Shown: one piece after another, positions 25,883 to 34,676 of the stretch
How the letters are laid out: every line of letters starts with the position of its first letter
Numbering within the stretch: position 1 is the stretch's first letter
Assembly: GCF_000178115.2 (NCBI RefSeq)
Contig: NC_014828.1
Coordinates: 829,501-893,500 of the forward strand
Reading direction: 5' to 3'
Length of the DNA: 64,000 nt
Source of the DNA: Ethanoligenens harbinense YUAN-3
Lineage (GTDB): Bacteria; Bacillota; Clostridia; Oscillospirales; Ethanoligenentaceae
Notes under the pieces: generated by a model
What the model was told of the DNA's origin: nothing
The model's database searches: none
The model's input: the letters and a program-made list of their open reading frames with translations, nothing else
Program-made: the position numbers and the translations under genes

Positions 25883-28405
25883 ATGACAGGCAGCAAGTAC
25901 ACTGCGGCGGGACTGACTTCTGCGGAAGCCAGATCGTTACAGGAGCGGTTTGGCAAAAACGAACTCGTCCCCCAAAAGAACCAGGATTTTTTTCATAAGG
26001 CGCTGCATATTCTCAGCGAGCCGATGTTCCTGCTGCTGATTGCGGCCGCCGCGATCTATTTCATTCTGGGCGAACAGCGGGACGGGGCGGTCATGCTCCT
26101 GTTTGTCGTCGGCATGATCGGCATCGACATGACGCAGGAATGGAAGACGGACCGTACCCTTCGTGCGCTCCGGAACCTGTCCGCTCCGCGCGTCACCGTC
26201 CTGCGCGACGGCAAAGAAACGGAAATCGCCAGCGTCGATCTGGTGCCGGGCGACGTCATGCTGGTGCATGAAGGCGTGAAAATCCCGGCGGACGGCAGCA
26301 TCATCCGGTGCAGCGACCTGTGCGTGGACGAATCCACGCTGACGGGCGAAGCCGAGGGCGTGTGGAAGGTGGACCGCGCACACGCCGAACCGCCTTCCGG
26401 GTATTGGCGCAAAGATTATTGCTATGCAGGCACGCTCGTTACGCAGGGCATGGCGGAGATACTGGTGAAGGAGATCGGCGCCGCCACCGAATACGGAAAG
26501 ATCAGCGCGGACGTTGCGTCCGCTCCTCCCACTGCCTCGCCGCTGCAAAAGCAGACCGGCAGCCTTGTCAAGCTCTGCGCGGGTATCGCCGCCGTGCTGT
26601 TTGCGCTTGTCTGCGTTGTCACCTATTTCAGCATACCGGCGCGTGCGGTTGGCAGCAGGCTCATCGACAGCATCCTCGCGGGTGTCACGCTGGCCATGGC
26701 GATGATCCCGGAGGAATTTCCCGTGATTCTGACGGTCTTCCTTTCCATGGGCGCGTGGCGGCTTGCCCAAAAGAGCTCCCTTGTGCGCAAACTGCCTGCG
26801 GTGGAGACGCTCGGGGCTGTTTCCGTGCTGTGCGTGGATAAAACGGGTACCATCACGATGAACCGGATGACGGTGCAGGAGACCTGGTCGGCGAATGGCG
26901 ATGAACACGCTTTGTGTGAAGTGATGGGACTAGGCTGTGAAACCGATGCCTACGACCCGATGGAAAAGGCCATGCTTGCTCACTGTGAAAAGCTGGGTAT
27001 CACAAAAGAACAGCTTTTTGGCGGCGAGCTGATTACCGAATATGCCTTTACCAACGAGCAGAAGATGATGGGGCATGTCTGGCGGCGCGGCAGGGAAATC
27101 GTCATCGCCGCGAAAGGTTCGCCGGAACGCCTGATTACCCTCTGCGCGCTTTCCGATGACGCCCGGCAGGCTGCGGAGCAAAAAAGCGAGGAAATGTCCC
27201 GTCGGGGCCTGCGCGTTATCGCGGTAGGCGCGGCGCATCCCCGTACGGAAAGCGAGATTCCGAACCGGCTGGCAGATTGCGCCCTCACATTCCTGGGGCT
27301 GGTCGGGCTCGCCGACCCGCCCCGGGAGAGTGTCCGGAAAGACATTGCCCGCTGCCGGAAAGCAGGTATCCGCGTCGTGATGATTACCGGGGACAACGGC
27401 ATGACCGCGGCGGCCATAGCGGAAAAAGTCGGCATGCCGCACAACGGCAGAATGGTCACCGGCGATAGGCTGGAGGCGATGACGGACGGGGAACTGCAGG
27501 AAACGGTCCGGGAAGTCAGCATCTTTTCCCGCGTGGTGCCCGCGCACAAAATGCGCATCGTCAAAGCGTTCCGGGAAAACGGCGAAGTGGTCGCCATGAC
27601 AGGGGACGGCGTGAACGACGCCCCTGCGCTGAAATACGCCGATATCGGCATCGCCATGGGCAAGCGCGGGAGCGAGGTCTCCCGCGAGGCTGCCGACCTG
27701 ATCCTGATGGACGACAACTTTTCCACCATCGTAGATACCGTTGAGGACGGCCGCAGGATTTATGACAACATCCGCAAGGCGATGGGCTATGTATTCACCA
27801 TCCATATTCCCATTGCGCTGGCATCTTTGCTTGCCCCCATGCTCAGCATCCCCGCGACCGGCCTGCTGTTGCTGCCGCTCCATGTGGTGCTGCTGGAACT
27901 CATCATCGACCCGACCTGTTCCGTCGTTCTGGAGCGCCAGCCTGCGGAAAACGATATCATGGAGCGCAGGCCGCGCGATCCCAAGGGAAAACTCATCGGC
28001 GCCGGGCTGCTGGCCAAAAGCATTCTGCAGGGGCTGGCAATTTTCGCCGCGTCTTTTGGCACCTACCTCACGGTGCTGGCACAGTCCCCACAAAACGTGC
28101 CGCTTGCCCGCACGATGGGGCTTGCGATTATCATGCTTGCCAATCTGTTCCTGGTGCAGGTGAACAGTTCGGAGCGGGAGCCTGTGTTCCGCTCGGCCAG
28201 GCGGCTCGCAAAAGACCGAGTGATGTGGATCGCAAACATTGCCGTTCTTGCCGGGCTGTTCGTCATCCTTTACACGCCGCTCCATGGTTTTTTGGAGCTT
28301 TCAGCCCTCTCGGCGGCGCAGTTTTTGATGGTCGTCGGTATCTCCGCCGTGTCCGTGCTGTGGTATGAAATCTGGAAAGGCATTCAACGGGTGCGCGGAC
28401 GATAA
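25883..28405 (+). CDS. cation-translocating P-type ATPase, probably Ni/Co exporter
   Basis: An 840-residue P-type ATPase in the membrane. The actuator loop is DESTLTGEAEG, the phosphorylation site CVDKTGTITMNR, and the hinge MTGDGVNDAPALKYADIGIAMG. TM4 carries IPEEFPVILT in place of the PEGLP of calcium pumps, and I see no CPx/SPC metal motif, so it is P2-like rather than P1B. About eight to ten TM segments are visible. GGAGG 8 bp before ATG 25883 fixes the start. Control by a NiCo riboswitch implies export of Ni2+/Co2+ or related metals. The family alone would have suggested calcium or another cation. Confidence 0.88.
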   Translation: MTGSKYTAAGLTSAEARSLQERFGKNELVPQKNQDFFHKALHILSEPMFLLLIAAAAIYFILGEQRDGAVMLLFVVGMIGIDMTQEWKTDRTLRALRNLSAPRVTVLRDGKETEIASVDLVPGDVMLVHEGVKIPADGSIIRCSDLCVDESTLTGEAEGVWKVDRAHAEPPSGYWRKDYCYAGTLVTQGMAEILVKEIGAATEYGKISADVASAPPTASPLQKQTGSLVKLCAGIAAVLFALVCVVTYFSIPARAVGSRLIDSILAGVTLAMAMIPEEFPVILTVFLSMGAWRLAQKSSLVRKLPAVETLGAVSVLCVDKTGTITMNRMTVQETWSANGDEHALCEVMGLGCETDAYDPMEKAMLAHCEKLGITKEQLFGGELITEYAFTNEQKMMGHVWRRGREIVIAAKGSPERLITLCALSDDARQAAEQKSEEMSRRGLRVIAVGAAHPRTESEIPNRLADCALTFLGLVGLADPPRESVRKDIARCRKAGIRVVMITGDNGMTAAAIAEKVGMPHNGRMVTGDRLEAMTDGELQETVREVSIFSRVVPAHKMRIVKAFRENGEVVAMTGDGVNDAPALKYADIGIAMGKRGSEVSREAADLILMDDNFSTIVDTVEDGRRIYDNIRKAMGYVFTIHIPIALASLLAPMLSIPATGLLLLPLHVVLLELIIDPTCSVVLERQPAENDIMERRPRDPKGKLIGAGLLAKSILQGLAIFAASFGTYLTVLAQSPQNVPLARTMGLAIIMLANLFLVQVNSSEREPVFRSARRLAKDRVMWIANIAVLAGLFVILYTPLHGFLELSALSAAQFLMVVGISAVSVLWYEIWKGIQRVRGR

Positions 28406-28430
28406 CGCTTTATGGAACGGTAACCATTTG

Positions 28431-28466
28431 CAGCCGCCGGTTTGAAAAAACCGGCGGTTGTTTTTG
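28431..28466 (+). terminator. terminator of the P-type ATPase
   Basis: CAGCCGCCGGTTT pairs with AAACCGGCGGTTG, followed by TTTTTGTTG. Confidence 0.85.
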
Positions 28467-28532
28467 TTGTGAAGGTATGGGCCCGCACGGCCGGCGACTG
28501 CCCGGATGCGGGATGGAAAGGGCGTGTTCCCA

Positions 28533-28561
28533 TTGACTTTTGGTGATACGAGGCATATACT
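28533..28561 (+). promoter_or_regulatory. sigma-A promoter of sdpR-sdpI
   Basis: TTGACT (28533-28538), 17-bp spacer, TATACT (28556-28561), 48 bp before the sdpR ATG. Confidence 0.8.
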
Positions 28562-28608
28562 TGAGAGAGTAATTAGAGTTTTTGCTAAATATAAAACAAA
28601 GGGGCAAT

Positions 28609-28911
28609 ATGTCGCTAAACACACTGTTTAAGGCGCTGGCAGACCCGACGAGGCGCAGGATCATTCTCCTGCTGCAGCAGGGCGACCTGAACGCGGGGGA
28701 GATTGCCGGTCATTTTGCAATCAGCAAACCGAGTATTTCCCGCCATCTGCACATTTTGAAAGAGGCGTCTCTGGTCTCCGATGAGCGCAGAGGCCAGAAC
28801 GTGATCTACTCGCTCAACACAACGGTCTTTCAGGATGTCATCAACTGGCTCTTCAACGCGGCCAATATTCAGGAAAAGAGTGATAACCATGAAAAAGATC
28901 CTCAAAAGTGA
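28609..28911 (+). CDS. sdpR: ArsR/SdpR-family transcriptional repressor
   Basis: A 100-residue winged-helix autorepressor. LFKALADPTRRRIILLLQQG and the recognition helix region SKPSISRHLHILKEASLV are classic ArsR/SdpR. No metal-binding CxC site is seen, which fits SdpR rather than metal sensors. It starts at ATG 28609 after AAAGGGG. It overlaps sdpI by 23 bp, the arrangement seen with SdpI immunity proteins. In Bacillus subtilis SdpR is trapped at the membrane by SdpI bound to the SDP toxin. Confidence 0.85.
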   Translation: MSLNTLFKALADPTRRRIILLLQQGDLNAGEIAGHFAISKPSISRHLHILKEASLVSDERRGQNVIYSLNTTVFQDVINWLFNAANIQEKSDNHEKDPQK

Positions 28912-29542
28912 CTGGTATATCCTGCTGATCGTGGCGGTTGGGTTTCTGTTGGGCGCGATTTTCTACCAAAAGATGCCGGCCAGGGTGCCCGTTCACTGGG
29001 ATGCCCAGGGGCATGTAAACGGATATGGAAGCCGGTTCATGGGCGCGTTCTTTTTGCCTCTGCTCAATCTGGGCGTCTACCTGCTGATGGCGGCGGCGCC
29101 GTATATCGACCCGCGCGGTTCCAATTACCGGAAGTTCAAAGGCAGCTACCAGGCCATCAAATGCCTGGTGATGGTGGCCCTGCTGTTCATTTATATCTGC
29201 ACGTCCCTCGCCGCCATCGGCATGCGGATCAATATCGCGATGGTCGTCTCAGTTGCGATTGCGTTCCTGTTTATCGTGCTTGGCAACGTGATGGGGCGCA
29301 TCCGATTCAATTACTTTGTGGGTATCCGGACACCGTGGACGCTGGCCAATGAGGAAGTCTGGCGCAAGACCCATCGCTTTGCTGCGCCTGTCTGGGTTTT
29401 GGGTGGCATTGCTATTCTGCTGTTTGCCATTTTGAGCGGAGGCATGGCCATCTGGTCCGTTATCGTGATTGCGTGTGCCGTTGCGCTCATCTGTGTTGTC
29501 TATTCCTATCTGGTGTTCCGGAAGATCGACAAGCACCGGTAA
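28889..29542 (+). CDS. sdpI: SdpI-family membrane immunity protein
   Basis: A 217-residue polytopic protein of the DUF1648/SdpI type with about six TM segments. The DUF1648 motif is RVPVHWDAQGHVNGYGSR, and the SdpI signature GIRTPWTLANEEVWRKTHR is in the C-terminal half. SdpI gives immunity to the SDP toxin and acts as signal receptor for SdpR. No sdpABC toxin genes are in the window, so the target toxin is not known and may come from other cells. Confidence 0.85.
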   Translation: MKKILKSDWYILLIVAVGFLLGAIFYQKMPARVPVHWDAQGHVNGYGSRFMGAFFLPLLNLGVYLLMAAAPYIDPRGSNYRKFKGSYQAIKCLVMVALLFIYICTSLAAIGMRINIAMVVSVAIAFLFIVLGNVMGRIRFNYFVGIRTPWTLANEEVWRKTHRFAAPVWVLGGIAILLFAILSGGMAIWSVIVIACAVALICVVYSYLVFRKIDKHR

Positions 29543-29607
29543 GTGCGCTTGGCCGGGGCAGAGGCAGCAAAACCGTTTTGTGTTTTGACCATATGGAGGA
29601 CTTTTTT

Positions 29608-30225
29608 ATGCCGCACGTTGAGAAAGGTTGCATCTCCGGGCAGCCGCAGGATGTGCCCGCCGTGGCGTTGGTCGGCGACTCGCTGGTGGAATATTTTCCT
29701 ATAGATGAACTGTATCAGGGGCCTGTCCGTCTCTACAACCGCGGCGTTGCGGGGGACACCACGTATGATATTCTGGCGCGGTTGGATGGAGCGGTCGCTT
29801 CCCTCCGGCCGGACACCGTCATTATTCTGGCGGGGGTGAACGACCTGATGCCGTTTGTGCCGCATAATACCAAGGAGGAGATCGTGTCCCGCATCGTGGA
29901 GATCGGGAAACGGACCGTGGCGGCCATGCCGGGTGTGCGTATCTGTGTGCAGTCGCTCTACCCCGTGCATGAAGCGGATGGACAGGGACTCTTGAACGCC
30001 GCGGGCAACGCGGCTATCCGCGCCATCAACAGGCTGCTGCGGGAGCAATGCATCGCCAATGGGTTCACCTATATCGATGTCCACTCCCATCTGCTGGACA
30101 ATGCCGGGCAGTTGGACGCGCACCTGACGCTGGACGGTCTCCACGTCAACAGGGGCGCCTATGAAATCATTCTGGAACTGCTCCGGCCGTATTTTGCCAA
30201 CGTCGGGGACGAACCGGTGACATAA
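29608..30225 (+). CDS. SGNH/GDSL-family hydrolase
   Basis: A 205-residue esterase/lipase-like enzyme. Block I is ALVGDSLVEYF with the catalytic Ser, block II GVAGDTTYD with Gly, block III AGVNDLM with Asn, and block V DGLHVN with the catalytic Asp/His. No signal peptide is seen. GGAGG precedes ATG 29608. It follows sdpI by 65 bp and may share its transcript. The substrate is unknown. A strong terminator follows. Confidence 0.87.
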   Translation: MPHVEKGCISGQPQDVPAVALVGDSLVEYFPIDELYQGPVRLYNRGVAGDTTYDILARLDGAVASLRPDTVIILAGVNDLMPFVPHNTKEEIVSRIVEIGKRTVAAMPGVRICVQSLYPVHEADGQGLLNAAGNAAIRAINRLLREQCIANGFTYIDVHSHLLDNAGQLDAHLTLDGLHVNRGAYEIILELLRPYFANVGDEPVT

Positions 30226-30247
30226 GTGACGTTCGGTTTTGTCTTTG

Positions 30248-30291
30248 AAGCACACCGGATCCGCGTTTTCGCGGGGCTGGTGTGCTTTTTT
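30248..30291 (+). terminator. terminator of the sdpRI-SGNH transcript
   Basis: AAGCACACCGG pairs with CTGGTGTGCTTTTTT, with an inner CCGCG/CGCGG stem. Confidence 0.85.
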
Positions 30292-30508
30292 GCAGAGCGG
30301 GGAGACTGGAGAATATCCTGTAAGCGTTTTTGCCGGGCAGACATGAAATGTTTACGATTTGTCTATGGAATTCTCATGTGTTTTTGATAATTGTCGTTTA
30401 TACTGATATCAAATCAATTGTTGAGCGGAGAAAAAGCGCTTCGCTTAGATGCTCCGATCGGAATAAAGATCCATTGCCATATACAGCATGCGGAAAGGGG
30501 GACTGACC

Positions 30509-31486
30509 ATGCAGGGGTTTTCTCAACAAAGGGACGCGCTGCACTGCCGTTTCCTGTCACTGGGCACCCTGAATGAGATTGATTTGTTTGCGGAAGCGGC
30601 GGACGCACTGGCGATGGCGGAAAAACGGGTGCGGGAAATCGACGATTGCATGTCCGTTTTCAAGCCGGACAGCGACATCTTCCGATTGAATGCTTTTGCC
30701 GGACGCAAAGCGGTGGAGCTGCATCCGGAAACACTGGCGCTGCTCGCATTGGCCAAAACCATCCACGCAGAGTCGCGGGGGGCGTTTGACATCACGGTGC
30801 GCCCGCTGACGAAACTATGGGCGATTGAAAAAAACAGGGAGACCGTCCCGGCCGAGCGCGAAATCGCCCGTGCGCGGAAGCTGGTGGACAGCCGGAAGCT
30901 GGTCTGCGATGCAAAACATGCGCGCGCTTTTTTAAAGAGATCGGGGCAGGCGGTCGATCTTGGCGGTATCGCCAAAGGCTATGCCGCGGATGAAGTGAAG
31001 CGCATCCTGTCGGAAAACGGCGTGCAAAACGCGCTCATCAATCTGGGTGGAAACATCGCCGCTGTCGGCACGCGGCCTGATGGGAGCCCATGGCATATCG
31101 GCATACAGAATCCGGCGGCGGCGCGGGGCACCTATATAGCCGTGCTCTCCATTGCCGACTGCTCGGTCGTCACATCGGGCAGCAACGAGCGGTTTTTCAT
31201 ACGGGACGGCGTGCGATACCATCACATTCTTGACCCGCGCACCGGCTGGCCCGTGCAGAATGGGCTTTTGAGCGTCACCGTGGTGTGCAGGCGGTCTGTG
31301 ATAGCGGACGCGCTGTCTACCGCCCTGTTCGCAGGGGGAATGCGGTATCTTCCGCTTTTGCGCCAATATGACGCCGAAGCGGTGATCGCCACCGAACGTG
31401 GAGAACTGTATGCTACGCCGGGGCTTTCCGGCCGGTTGGAGATCGTATCGGACCAAACAGAAAAAAGGAGTCAGCGTCATGCCTAA
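30509..31486 (+). CDS. apbE: FAD:protein FMN transferase
   Basis: Attaches FMN covalently to a Thr of partner flavoproteins, using FAD. It has 325 residues. Motifs are DDCMSVFKPDSDIFRLN, RGAFDITVRPLTKLWAI, VDLGGIAKGYAADEV, INLGGNIAAVG and YHHILDPRTGWPV, all typical of ApbE. No lipobox is visible, so it may act in the cytoplasm or be exported by other means. GGAAAGGGGGACTGACC precedes ATG 30509. It overlaps the next gene by 8 bp, and that protein carries the ApbE target motif. Confidence 0.93.
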   Translation: MQGFSQQRDALHCRFLSLGTLNEIDLFAEAADALAMAEKRVREIDDCMSVFKPDSDIFRLNAFAGRKAVELHPETLALLALAKTIHAESRGAFDITVRPLTKLWAIEKNRETVPAEREIARARKLVDSRKLVCDAKHARAFLKRSGQAVDLGGIAKGYAADEVKRILSENGVQNALINLGGNIAAVGTRPDGSPWHIGIQNPAAARGTYIAVLSIADCSVVTSGSNERFFIRDGVRYHHILDPRTGWPVQNGLLSVTVVCRRSVIADALSTALFAGGMRYLPLLRQYDAEAVIATERGELYATPGLSGRLEIVSDQTEKRSQRHA

Positions 31487-32753
31487 TCGAATATCCAGAA
31501 TCCCGGTCATCCGCATCGTTCGCGCCGTTTCACAGGTTTTGTTTTTCATATTCCTGCCGGGCGTTTATTTCAGTGCCTTCAGCGGCGTGCAGCAGATCGT
31601 TCAGAGCATTCTGAACCACAGCTTCAATCCGGCGGTTTTGCTGCCGCAGATCGTTGCCACGGTGGCCGTCATTCCGCTGACGATGGTGTTGGGGCGGTTC
31701 TTTTGCGGGTGGATGTGCGCGTTTGGTTCGATGGGTGACTTCATCTATGAGATTTCCTCAAAAATCTGGAAACGCAAACCCCGCATCAGCGAGCGGCTCG
31801 ACCGTGTGCTCAAGCTGGTGAAGTATGTTTGGCTGGCGGTTCTGGTTGTGGTGGTGTGGGCGCTGGGCTCCAAACTGTTTGCGTCTGCCGACCCGTGGGA
31901 TGCGTTCGGCATGCTGTTCACGTTCGGGAAAGCGCCGGCGCTTTCTCTGGTGCTTACCACGTTGCTGCCTGCGTTTTTCCTGCTGGTGGGGATCATGGTC
32001 GGCTCGGTGTTCGTCCACCGCTTTTTCTGCCGGTATCTTTGCCCGCTGGGCGCCATTTTTGCCATCGTATCCAAAGTACGGGTGACGCATATACAAAAAG
32101 AAAGGACATCCTGCGGCAAGTGCCGCGCATGCACCAACGCATGCCCCATGGGCATTGCGCTGTATCGCAGCGACAAGGTCCGGTCCGGGGAATGCATCGC
32201 ATGCATGGCCTGTGTTGCCGTCTGCCCGCGCAAAAACGCCACGCTTGCCATTTCGGAGAGCAGTGTGCGGCCCGCGGCCGCCGGTGTGATGGCGGCCGCC
32301 GTGATGGCCGGCACGTATTATGCCGGCACGTTTTCCACCAATCTGCTGAGCAGCAATACCGCGACGGCGGCTGGTGCGGCATCTTCCGATCAGGGGAGTA
32401 CCGCGGGCAGCGCGTCCCTGGAGGGTTCACAGACTGCACCGTCGTCTTCCTCCTCGGCAGCCGCGTCCTCCCAGACATCTTCCGGCTATAAAGATGGTGT
32501 CTATCAGGGCACGGGCACAGGCTTCCGCGGCGGCACCACGACGGTTTCCGTCACTGTGCAAGACGGCAGGATAATGAGTGTGAGCACGGTTTCCACACAG
32601 GATGACACGTCGTTCTACAGCCGCGCGTATCCGACCATCACGCAGGCGATCATCCGTTCACAGTCCGCGCAGGTCGATGCCGTTTCCGGCGCTACCTACA
32701 GCAGCCGCGGCATCATGGAGGCTGTTGCCAATGCGCTGAGCAAGGCGCTGTAA
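31479..32753 (+). CDS. membrane polyferredoxin fused to FMN-binding domain
   Basis: A 424-residue NapH/NosR-like membrane protein. The N-terminal part has about five TM segments with the cysteine motifs FCGWMCAFG and FCRYLCPLG. Two 4Fe-4S sites follow (CGKCRACTNACPMG and CIACMACVAVCPRKNA). Then come another TM segment, an Ala/Ser-rich linker (about 295-335) and a C-terminal FMN-binding domain. That domain ends with DAVSGATYS, the flavinylation motif, with T406 the expected FMN acceptor. With apbE this looks like a transmembrane electron conduit from cytoplasm to an extracytoplasmic flavin. Confidence 0.9.
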   Translation: MPNRISRIPVIRIVRAVSQVLFFIFLPGVYFSAFSGVQQIVQSILNHSFNPAVLLPQIVATVAVIPLTMVLGRFFCGWMCAFGSMGDFIYEISSKIWKRKPRISERLDRVLKLVKYVWLAVLVVVVWALGSKLFASADPWDAFGMLFTFGKAPALSLVLTTLLPAFFLLVGIMVGSVFVHRFFCRYLCPLGAIFAIVSKVRVTHIQKERTSCGKCRACTNACPMGIALYRSDKVRSGECIACMACVAVCPRKNATLAISESSVRPAAAGVMAAAVMAGTYYAGTFSTNLLSSNTATAAGAASSDQGSTAGSASLEGSQTAPSSSSSAAASSQTSSGYKDGVYQGTGTGFRGGTTTVSVTVQDGRIMSVSTVSTQDDTSFYSRAYPTITQAIIRSQSAQVDAVSGATYSSRGIMEAVANALSKAL

Positions 32754-32825
32754 AAGCCGCCCGGTCTGAGCGGACACCGGGATGCGGGAGCGGGCATATA
32801 CTGGAAGCGAAAGCGAGGAGAGTAT

Positions 32826-33395
32826 ATGATGGATTATCCGAATCCGTATGCCCCGTATCCGGGCGAACCATTTCCGGCCGATACGCAGGGAGGCACCATC
32901 CCGATCATTCCGGTTGTACAGCAGTATGCCGCACCCGTTCAGAACCAGCCGTTCGATCCGGTTTTTGTCTATCCGCAGAACCTGCCTGGCGCACTTTCGC
33001 TGATCGGGCAGGCGGTGGCGGGCGAATCGGAGGATGCACAGTTTTATGAATGGCTGCTCCAGCGTGCGCCTTCGCCCGAAGACCGGCAGATCATCACCGG
33101 CATCCGCAACGATGAGCTGCATCACAACGGCTGGTTCCGCCAGCTCTATCTGGAGCTGACCGGCAGGCCGGTGCCGTCTATGCCGGGTGAAACGTTCATG
33201 CCCCCCGCAAACTATTGCGACGGGCTCCGTCGGGCCATTCAGGGGGAGCAGCACGCCGTGCAGAACTACCGCAAGATCTTGTTTGCCCTGCAAAACCGCG
33301 TACATATCAATGTGTTGACAGAGATCATCACCGACGAGCTTCGTCACGCCGTTCTGTATAATTACCTGTATGCCAAAAACAGCTGCAAGGCATGA
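32826..33395 (+). CDS. ferritin-like (rubrerythrin-fold) protein
   Basis: A 189-residue protein with a Pro/Tyr-rich N-terminal tail (about 1-50) and a four-helix ferritin-like domain. Putative diiron ligands are in GESEDAQFYEWLL, RNDELHHNGW, QGEQHAVQNY and TDELRHAVLYNYLY. The function may be iron or peroxide handling. The proline-rich tail also recalls some spore-coat ferritin-like proteins, but that is a guess. GAGGAG precedes ATG 32826, with a second ATG at 32829. Two hairpin terminators follow. Confidence 0.75.
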   Translation: MMDYPNPYAPYPGEPFPADTQGGTIPIIPVVQQYAAPVQNQPFDPVFVYPQNLPGALSLIGQAVAGESEDAQFYEWLLQRAPSPEDRQIITGIRNDELHHNGWFRQLYLELTGRPVPSMPGETFMPPANYCDGLRRAIQGEQHAVQNYRKILFALQNRVHINVLTEIITDELRHAVLYNYLYAKNSCKA

Positions 33396-33411
33396 TATAC
33401 CGCATGCTCCG

Positions 33412-33440
33412 AAGGCCGCCCTTTCGGGCGGCCTTTTTTA
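33412..33440 (+). terminator. terminator of the ferritin-like gene
   Basis: AAGGCCGCC/GGGCGGCCTTTTTT hairpin with a CTTTC loop. Confidence 0.85.
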
Positions 33441-33452
33441 TGCCTGAAAACA

Positions 33453-33479
33453 GAAAAAACGGCATCAAAGCCGTTTTTT
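33453..33479. terminator. bidirectional terminator, serves msmX
   Basis: AAAAAACGGC pairs with GCCGTTTTTT around ATCAAA. Read on the minus strand it follows the msmX stop and has its own T-run. Confidence 0.75.
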
Positions 33480-33539
33480 GATACAAGCCATATAAACCAT
33501 ACAAACGCGGGAGCCGGTGTGTATCTAATGTTGGGGCAT

Positions 33540-34676
33540 TCAGTTGATGATGGTTTCTCCGCTCTCTTTATCAAACAGATGCACTCGGTTCGTATCGAGC
33601 GCGATCTTGATCGTGCTCCCGGTTTGGGCCGTTGTGCGGGAAGAAACGCGGGCGGTGGCGTTCTGGCCGACGACCGTCAGATACAGATACGTCTCGGCAC
33701 CCATCATTTCGGTCAGATCGACATGCGCGTCCACAACCGCGTCTTTTGCCGCGGTGAGGAAGATTCCTTCTTCGTGCAGGTGTTCCGGACGAATGCCCAG
33801 GATAACTTCCTTCCCGATATAGGGCGCAAGATCGGTGCCTTTGATTTTTCCGTCGGGCAGCGGGATCGAATAATCGGGCTTGCCGCTTTCTGTCGAAGAA
33901 CCCAGATTGACGTAAACATGCCCGTCTTTTTTCTCCAGAACAGCGTCGATAAAGTTCATTTGCGGCGAACCCATAAATCCGGCCACAAACAGATTCACCG
34001 GATTTTCATACAGATTGGCAGGAGTATCCACTTGCTGGATAACGCCGTCTTTCATTACGACGATGCGGTCCCCCATCGTCATGGCTTCGGTCTGGTCATG
34101 CGTTACGTAAATGAAGGTCGTGCCGAGACGTTTGTGCAGTTTGGAGAGCTCGGAGCGCATCTGTGTACGCAGTTTCGCATCCAGGTTGGAAAGGGGTTCA
34201 TCCAGAAGAAAAACTTTCGGTTCGCGGACGATTGCGCGACCCAGCGCAACACGCTGCCGCTGGCCACCGGAAAGTGCTTTGGGTTTGCGGTCCAGCAAGT
34301 GCGAAATATCCAGCGCTTTTGCCACATCCTCGATCCGCGATCGGATCTGATCTTTGGGCATATGGCGCAGCTTCAGGCTGAACGCCATATTGTCATAAAC
34401 GGTCATGTGGGGGTAAAGCGCGTAGTTCTGGAACACCATGGCAATATCACGGTCTTTCGGGGGGACATCGTTGACGAGCTTGTCACCGATATACAGTTCA
34501 CCCTCCGAAATTTCTTCCAGACCGGCAATCATGCGCAGCGTGGTGGATTTGCCGCATCCTGAGGGGCCAACGAGAATGATGAATTCCTTGTCCTGGATCT
34601 CAAGGTTGAAATCATTGACGGCAACTACATTTCCGGCATATTTTTTATAAATGTGCTTTAACGATAAACTGGACAT
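33540..34676 (-). CDS. msmX: MsmX/UgpC-type sugar ABC transporter ATPase
   Basis: A 378-residue carbohydrate ABC ATPase (CUT1/MalK type). Walker A is GPSGCGKSTT, the Q-loop VFQNYALYPHMTV, the signature LSGGQRQRVALGRA, Walker B VFLLDEPLSNLDA and the H-loop VTHDQ. A C-terminal OB-fold regulatory domain follows (about 240-378). No permease or binding protein is adjacent, so it probably serves several sugar importers, as MsmX does in Bacillus. GGAGGTTTTGTT precedes ATG 34676. A short inverted repeat (ATCCG/CGGAT at 34766-34777) lies in its upstream region. Confidence 0.92.
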   Translation of the reverse strand: MSSLSLKHIYKKYAGNVVAVNDFNLEIQDKEFIILVGPSGCGKSTTLRMIAGLEEISEGELYIGDKLVNDVPPKDRDIAMVFQNYALYPHMTVYDNMAFSLKLRHMPKDQIRSRIEDVAKALDISHLLDRKPKALSGGQRQRVALGRAIVREPKVFLLDEPLSNLDAKLRTQMRSELSKLHKRLGTTFIYVTHDQTEAMTMGDRIVVMKDGVIQQVDTPANLYENPVNLFVAGFMGSPQMNFIDAVLEKKDGHVYVNLGSSTESGKPDYSIPLPDGKIKGTDLAPYIGKEVILGIRPEHLHEEGIFLTAAKDAVVDAHVDLTEMMGAETYLYLTVVGQNATARVSSRTTAQTGSTIKIALDTNRVHLFDKESGETIIN

